Shown: piece after piece, positions 58,301-64,000 of the stretch | Layout of the letters: each line of letters starts with the position of its first letter | Numbering within the stretch: position 1 is the stretch's first letter | Program-made: the position numbers and the translations under genes | The notes under the pieces: model-generated | Seen by the model: the letters and a program-made list of their open reading frames with translations, nothing else | Databases searched by the model: none | What the model was told of the DNA's origin: nothing | Assembly (NCBI GenBank): GCA_020091685.1 | Contig: CM034613.1 | Location: 24,381,738-24,445,737 of the forward strand | DNA from: Lutjanus erythropterus | Lineage: Eukaryota > Chordata > Actinopteri > Lutjaniformes > Lutjanidae | Direction: 5' to 3' | DNA: 64,000 bases

Positions 58301-61300
58301 AGCTTCTCTGAGGTCTCTGACTTCGCTCGGCGAAATGTTTGTGATGAAGACTGTTTTCCATCCATCCTTTTCCACAGGCTGCATCAAGAAGCGAACATGG
58401 AAACCACAGCATTAACAAGAGGACAGAGGGACACAACCACGCTGCACTGTTGCAATAAAAGGACTTTGCAGTTACATCACATTAAATCTCGATTTTGGTG
58501 AGAAAAACGCAGGAGTTAAGATGTTCCCTCAAATATGATCCCAGATGAGAGGCGGTGATATTATTAGGCAAACACACAAATTATGTTAACAACTTAAAAC
58601 TCAAAGCATAACTTGGAAAATGGAGATGGATTAGTTTTACCGACAAAATGTAAAGCAGTTTACAAAAGAGAGAGAGAGAGTGAGTGTGTGTGTGTGTACT
58701 TACAGAGTTCATCAGGCTCTTCAGTGATTTTAAAAACCAAAACTAAAACAGAAACATCAGAGCAGAAAGTTAAAATACCAGACTTAAAATCTTGTGTGAA
58801 TCTGATTACAGAGTAAAGTCAAGATCAGATTACAAAAATACACCTCAAACAAACATTCTGTATTTTTCTGTAATTTATAAAAACCTGTAAGTAAAAGCAG
58901 TATCATTTGCATGCTTACCGGCCGCATTGTAATGCCTTGGATTACTTTGCGGAAACAAAGTCTTGACTCTTGGAAATAAATGCCGCTTGTCGTGGAGATG
59001 TGTATTATGTTCTGTACGTTCTCCTGTGTGGGCATCTTGATGAAGGCCTGAGAAAACCAGAAACAAAAAGTGTATGACTACTTTTATTGACTTGTTCTAG
59101 GTACTTTTTCAACAGAACTTCATATCTTTCAGTGGGGTTAAAAATCAACAAATAATCTAAAATTAATTATATAATCAATTTATTAAAAAAAAAAAAAAGA
59201 TTGGGAAATTTAAGATTTATATCTACAGGTGACAGAATTTAGATGTTTTTCAGATGCTGAGCACCACAACACTCAAAAGACGACGAGGAAATGTGGATCA
59301 TATTTTATGGAGAAAATATTTTCTGGTTTTCCCTTTGATGTCTTCCGGCTGCTCTGTGATTTAACTATAAAGATCTGTTATTACTTCTTCTGTTATTGAT
59401 GCAGCTGTAATATTATTTGTTGTTAAAAGAAGTTAGCTGTACAGCTAACACTGGCAGTCCTATTAGCTAATGGCACTGGTGGACTCGGCTGATACTGGAG
59501 GCTTGCAGTGTTGCGAGCGCAGGAGCTTTGGACCACTGGGAGGCAGAGGCATTTATGAGCGGGGCAGGGAGCAGCACAAGAATGGGTACCAGGTAACATT
59601 AGCTGCACAGCTAACCGTACGAGCAACAACAACTAGTAACAGCTAGAGCTATCTGTCAATCAGGAAACTGTAAATTTCAAGACAACATCAGAGGGAAAAA
59701 CATAAATATGATCCCATTTGTGTTTTTTGTCCTCTGAAGATTAAATGTAGATGATCTTGAAACAAACGGACGAAAGCCGTGTGGTCATGACGACGCAGAG
59801 AGTGATGTGCAGCTAAATCAATGCTCTTGAGATACCTCATCCAGCCTTTGGCTAATTCTCCCAAAACACACAGAGGCCTGCACCTCATTTTGTTGCATAG
59901 CTCATCTTGAATTTAGAAAAAGAAACAAGGCATGACAATGGCACAACATGAAAACAACTACAAACACCAGTGTCAGAATCAGTCCCTCTCATTAAAAAAT
60001 AAAAAGCAACAGCAGAAACAAAGGATCAATAAACCAAACTGATGATTTATGAGCTGGTGCCTACCATGCCTGCTTGAGGAGCAACATAGATGGTATCATT
60101 TTGATACTGAAACCCAAATGGCATGAGCAGTTTGGCGATGTCTTCCTCTGTGTAGCAGCCATCGTAGAAACTCGGCAGTCCAGTTATGAGCAGCTGCTTC
60201 TTACCAAGTGTCAACAGCTGAAAAAACAATATGGGGGAAAAAAAGAAAGGGAGGGATAATAATCAGGGGCAGCAGTGGTTTAAGTTGGTCATTAAAGACT
60301 GCAAGACAAGCGCACGCATCAACAGCATTTACACCTTTGTGTCAACTCTTTGTTCATTGTACATTATCTTCAACACAATTTTAGCTGCAACTGTTAATCT
60401 GGAATTGGTTAAAACAAGGTTCCTGCAGTGTGAGTTTGGGTTAGCTTGGGTTTTAAAATTTTTAATTTACATCTTTGGACTATTTGCACACAGTTTTTTT
60501 TGAGCATTTAACAACTTTCAGTCTTTTGATGCCCCTCTCACAACTTTTTGATGTTCCTTCACACAAGTAATTTGATGAAACCTACTTTTTTGTTCCCCTT
60601 TGATGAGAAGCACATGGCGCCCACTGTGAAAGAGACACAAAGAAAATGTTTTGTTTGTTTTTCTGAAGAGAGATAGAGAAACACTTTACAGACCTTTGTG
60701 ACAGATGAGCTCGGTCTCATTCTTGGATTTTTACCTATTCTGTCTTGATCCAGGTGCGTCTCCTCCAACTCCGGGGTGACTGCAGTCAAAGGCGGCGTGG
60801 ACGCTGTCGACAGCCGCTTGCGTCCACGTCCCCTGAGCCTGTAGACTTCGCATCCAGGGGCTCGTTCCAGGCGACCGTACCAAACTCCAAACTGATCAGC
60901 ATCGTGAACAGACTCGAATTCTATGAACACCTGAAACACACGAGGACGCCAACAATCAAACATGACACGGAGGACTAACAGGAAGTCTTTATTGAAGCCA
61001 TTTGTGTGTTTATACCTTGTTGACGAGAGGGAGGAAGTGCCTGACGGAGCAGGCAAAGCTTTTTTTCAAAGCTTCTCTGAGGTCTCTGGTCTCGCTTGGT
61101 GAAATGTTAGTGATGAAGACTATTCTTGGTTCATTATCTTCCACAGGCTGCATCACAAAACACCAAAAAGTTAACAAGAGGACATGTTGGTACAGATGAA
61201 GTAAGAAAAATTTAAGATAAGAACACAAAAATATTCTTGCGTGAGGCTCAGTATCTTAATTGGAGTTTCCTGTCTTCCTTTACTGTTTCATTCTATTGTT

Positions 61301-63694
61301 GATAGTTTCCAGCATCAATCACGCTAAATATATTTTGTCGAGACAAACCCAGGAATTAAAAATGTCTTCTCAAATCTGAACTGAGACAAGGGGGGAGGGT
61401 TGGGCGTTTTCACTTTACAGTGTATCTGTTGCGCAAAGTGGCGTTTACAACTTCTTTTAAAGTCGTAGTATAATGTGGAAAATGAGGAGTGGATTACTTT
61501 AGCAGAAAAAATTAAAAGCAACTTGCAAATGAAGAATTAAATGTGGGTGTGTGTGTTACTTACAGACTTTAGCAGATTCATCAGTGACTTGTAAAACCCG
61601 ATCTAAAACAGACACATCAGAAAATGTGGCGTTAAAATACAAAGAAACTTTTCTACAATTCCCCAGACTCACCTAACGTCAATACGCTCCAAACTTTGTG
61701 TTTTTTTTAAATATTGCTATAATTGGAGTGTGTCAGGTCAGTCTATAAAACGACTAAATGGTCTCAGATATTCATGTTTTTGTATTAAGACAACCTGGAC
61801 ATTTTACATCAGTTTCACTCTGACAATTTAGATCAATGAGAATATTTTACACTGCAGCAGGAAGCAAACTTGCATCTCGACAGTTCAGTTCATCACGACG
61901 AACAATAATGCAGTGCAGTGACAAAAAATTCACGGAGGAGACAAGTGTCTGTCACTGAGACAGAGACTTTACTCTGCAGTGTATAAAACGTAGAGTTGTG
62001 CAGTAACATCACGATTAAAAGAAGTTTTTATATCACATTGACGCTTCACACATTCCCTCTGCTGCCTTTCTCTCCTCCCTCGGGATTATGATTGAAGGCA
62101 GTTTGAGACATTCTGGAGAAAGACAGCTGACATTTCAACACAACAACCAAACAAACTTCAGTGCTCCTTCAGAAGCTCTGGCCCTTAATTTGTGAACGTA
62201 CATTGCCAAAGAAACAACAGTAACAACTGAACGATATGGCAGAATCACACAGTTTACTGTAGGTGCTTACCGGTGTTTTTCCAAAGCAGCAGGTTGATGG
62301 ATGTAGCCGAACTCTAGTCCCCTTAAAAAAAAAATGCTTCCGAACACGTAAAAGTTTGCAAAGAGAGTCTGACGTTGGCATCCGGATGAAGGCCTGGGAG
62401 AAAAACCAGAAACAAAAATGTATTAGTACTTCTATTTACTTGTTTCACGTATTTTTACAATAGCATTTTATACCTCTCAATGTGGTTAGAATTAGTGTCA
62501 TATAGGCAGCAATAGTGTATACAACCCAAATCTCATTTAACTGATCCAAAGGATGTTCAGGAATGATTTTACAAATTCATTTAAAAAAAGACAATGCAAT
62601 GTTGCACGACTTGCTGCGATTTTAGAACAGGAAATAAACAATTCTGCAACACAAAAAAAAACACTAAACCAATAATCAGTCCCTCTGATCAGAGACAAAA
62701 GTGCAGCATCAGACACACAGGATCAATAAATCACAACACAGCGCCTACCATAGGTTTCTGCGGGACAATATATATGCTGTCATCGTCATATTGAAACCCA
62801 AATGGCATGAGCAGTTTGGCGACCTCCTCCTCTGTGTAGCTGCCATCGCGAAATGGCGGCAGTCTGATTATGATCAACTGGCTGTTATTATACTGAAGAT
62901 AATGGAAGGACAGAGAGAACAGGGGATAACAATAATAAGGAGCAGCAATGGTTTAAGTCAGAATATTTAATTATCATTAAGAGAAGCATTTACACATCTT
63001 ATAAACTCTTTGTTTTATTATCAGCATAACTGATGCTTCATTAAGCCCCACTGTCCAATCATAGCTTAGCAAATGTAACTAGAGGTGTAACCGTCAAGCT
63101 TTCTGTTTCTCTACATGTTGAAGGTGTGCAGGAGGCCGACTTCACCTGCTCTAACACGTTAGCATGTCTGGGTTATTTAAAGGCCTTTGTACAATATAAT
63201 GTTCCAAAACCATTTATTAAGGATGTTTTAATGCCTGTTTGTGTATCACTTGAGGGCAAAGTGGAAGTAGGTTTCATTCTCATGTTAAAGACAAACCTCC
63301 TAGTTTCTCATTTTAAGAAAACTACATTTGTAAATACTACTAAAATCTTCATACAAGTTCATTTGACTTACGCTTTTTGGAGAGCATTTTGTCAACTTGC
63401 AGTCCGCTGTGAAAGACAGAAAAAGAAAATGAAAAAAGAAAAAGAAGAGGACCACTGGCAGAATTACCATCACATACAGACTTTGTGACAGATAAACTCA
63501 ATTCCCTCTCTTGTATTTATTACCGATTTTCATTAGATCCAGGTGTTTTTCTATCATTTCCTCGGTAGTTGGACGTGCGGTTGAAGACGGCGTGGACGCT
63601 GCTGGTAGCTGCTCGCTCGCTCCTGCGGCCGTAGGTTGAGATGCGTCGGATGCATCCGTGGCTGATGCCGCATCCCTCTGCGTCTTCACCGGAT
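51855..63694 (-). CDS. znf638: Copy C: ZNF638-like protein, 3' part (27 exons, 1209 aa in window)
   Basis: The exons, listed 5' to 3' by low-high coordinates, are: 63524-63694, 63372-63406, 62749-62892, 62271-62393, 61564-61602, 61016-61147, 60735-60930, 60586-60623, 60065-60217, 58919-59047, 58704-58742, 58253-58378, 58040-58160, 56942-57109, 56822-56856, 56461-56613, 56200-56331, 55903-55941, 55667-55807, 55434-55528, 55244-55267, 53835-54357, 53326-53674, 52731-52940, 52258-52377, 52013-52134, 51855-51929. Their sum is 3632 bp, which is in phase from a two-base entry. The N-terminal exons lie beyond 64000. It has two copies of the RRM module that A has once, two further RRM-like units, a much reduced acidic region and the terminal finger. 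Predicted nuclear RNA/DNA-binding protein. Confidence 0.75.
52731..53674 (-). CDS. Copy C exons 23-24: fused and shrunken acidic exons
   Basis: Exon 53326-53674 (349 bp) starts [20 protein letters not shown] with [12 protein letters not shown], then jumps into [13 protein letters not shown], the end of a separate exon in A and B. Exon 52731-52940 starts [20 protein letters not shown], joining the VTVDE exon to the second half of the Glu/Pro exon. Each is best explained by a deletion that removed an intron with flanking coding sequence while keeping frame. Confidence 0.78.
53835..54357 (-). CDS. Copy C exon 22: Ser/Thr/Pro-rich linker
   Basis: It begins [20 protein letters not shown], has [11 protein letters not shown] and [15 protein letters not shown], and ends [17 protein letters not shown]. 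Equivalent to A 16605-17148. Confidence 0.8.
55244..56613 (-). CDS. Copy C exons 16-21: two RRM-like units
   Basis: 56461-56613 ([20 protein letters not shown]) with 56200-56331 ([20 protein letters not shown]); then 55903-55941, 55667-55807 ([20 protein letters not shown]), 55434-55528 ([20 protein letters not shown]) and 55244-55267. Exon sizes equal those of A except for small losses. Confidence 0.78.
56822..57109 (-). CDS. Copy C exons 14-15: PFWVT...SPWF linker
   Basis: Exon 56942-57109 includes [20 protein letters not shown] and WFIIP; exon 56822-56856 encodes [11 protein letters not shown]. Strongly conserved with A 19058-19359. Confidence 0.75.
57110..58039 (-). other. Copy C intron
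   Basis: 930 bp with a GTTT microsatellite near 57942-57960 and AT-rich DNA; no exon recognised. Confidence 0.5.
58040..60217 (-). CDS. Copy C exons 9-13: second copy of the RRM module
   Basis: 60065-60217 ([20 protein letters not shown]), 58919-59047 ([20 protein letters not shown]), 58704-58742 ([13 protein letters not shown]), 58253-58378 ([20 protein letters not shown]) and 58040-58160 ([20 protein letters not shown]). The same five-exon order and sizes as A 19489-21394. Confidence 0.8.
59100..59930. other. Large intron segment with repeat-like DNA
   Basis: It lies inside the RRM of copy C. It holds GTTAGCTGTACAGCTAAC-type palindromes near 59430 and 59600 and a region (59690-59900) unlike the matching intron of A; probably inserted mobile DNA, family not identified. 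Confidence 0.4.
60586..60930 (-). CDS. Copy C exons 7-8: RRM half with extra linker, and micro-exon
   Basis: Exon 60735-60930 encodes [20 protein letters not shown], then a K/R-rich [12 protein letters not shown] and [13 protein letters not shown], the latter resembling the linker at 63524-63694. Thus one exon joins the end of one module to the start of the next, marking the duplication junction. Exon 60586-60623 is the 38-bp micro-exon ([12 protein letters not shown]). Confidence 0.75.
61016..62892 (-). CDS. Copy C exons 3-6: first copy of the RRM module
   Basis: 62749-62892 ([20 protein letters not shown]), 62271-62393 ([20 protein letters not shown]), 61564-61602 ([13 protein letters not shown]) and 61016-61147 ([20 protein letters not shown]). 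The module ends with 60735-60930. Confidence 0.8.
63372..63694 (-). CDS. Copy C exons 1-2 in window: linker and micro-exon
   Basis: Exon 63524-63694 encodes [20 protein letters not shown] through [14 protein letters not shown], matching the 3' end of A exon 9 ([11 protein letters not shown] ... [14 protein letters not shown]). It is preceded by a TTTTGAAG acceptor, so here it is a separate exon. Micro-exon 63372-63406 encodes [12 protein letters not shown]. Confidence 0.72.
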
Positions 63695-63904
63695 CTTCAA
63701 AATATCAAATTAGTTTATGATTAATATCATTATTTTGAAAGATCTTCATCTTTCCATCCTCATTTACAGACAGCAGCTGGATCCAAATCAACAATAAAAT
63801 GTAAGTGTAAGTAAAGACGGCGCTGCAGTGCAAACAACCACGGTTGATTGCAAACAAAACCCAGCTAAGATGAAGGTATGACCTAATGTTGCATCTAGAG
63901 TTTT

Positions 63905-64000
63905 ATATTTATGTTAGTGACCGCTCTTCTCCCTTTACCTCTACCTTCTCTACATCTTCATCTGCCTTGAGACAAACAGGAACTGGAGTCCACAGAGATC
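63905..64000 (-). pseudogene. Relic or edge of another Ser/Thr linker exon
   Basis: The - strand reads EISVDSSS then, one frame over, ADEDVEKVEVKG. These match [21 protein letters not shown] of A 16605-17148, but with a frameshift and stop. It lies upstream of the first C exon, so a linker exon precedes a module it normally follows. Confidence 0.5.

Noticed and set aside
1..64000. tRNA, rRNA, CRISPR, operon or ribosome-binding-site features
   Set aside because: None seen; the sequence is vertebrate nuclear DNA with spliced genes.

Overview
The window is vertebrate genomic DNA, most likely from a teleost (probably percomorph) fish. The evidence is large genes with many small phase-matched exons, GT-AG splice sites, AATAAA poly(A) signals, CA/TA microsatellites, hAT-like transposons and the gctaacgttagc-type word common in fish non-coding DNA. 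No bacterial-style gene is present. Almost everything belongs to one gene family: matrin-type nuclear proteins resembling zinc finger protein 638 (ZNF638/NP220). The family signs are an N-terminus MSHPLYNPY, a conserved helix region ending PFILRQIR, the VIDYGH box, two U1/matrin-type C2H2 fingers, RS-rich exons, divergent RRMs and acidic VT[VL]DE boxes. Layout: (1) copy D, + strand, only the last two coding exons (1316-1603) and a 3' UTR interrupted by a hAT-like element; (2) a repeat-rich 4-7.2 kb interval between convergent 3' ends, holding a fold-back inverted repeat; (3) copy A, - strand, complete, 29760 to 8529, 32 coding exons that join in phase to about 4199 residues; (4) copy B, - strand, complete, 47833 to 34522, 20 coding exons, about 1978 residues; (5) copy C, - strand, 27 exons from 63694 to 51855 giving 1209 residues, with its 5' part beyond the window. 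Copies A, B and C are a head-to-tail tandem array; D is inverted. The copies have diverged by module gain and loss. A has lost the first half of its first RRM but keeps four later RRM-like units, and has blown up one acidic exon to 5337 bp. B keeps the first RRM intact but lacks all later RRM exons. C has a duplicated RRM module and several fused or shrunken acidic exons. In spite of this, all inferred splice phases stay consistent, so the copies look coding rather than dead. Exon borders were placed by eye from GT/AG signals, reading frame and comparison between copies; borders may be off by a base or by an alternative site. If these proteins behave like mammalian ZNF638 (a nuclear nucleic-acid-binding protein, co-regulator in adipogenesis, and recruiter of HUSH-type silencing to unintegrated retroviral DNA), the locus is a tandem family of chromatin/RNA factors with modular reshuffling; that functional link is inference.
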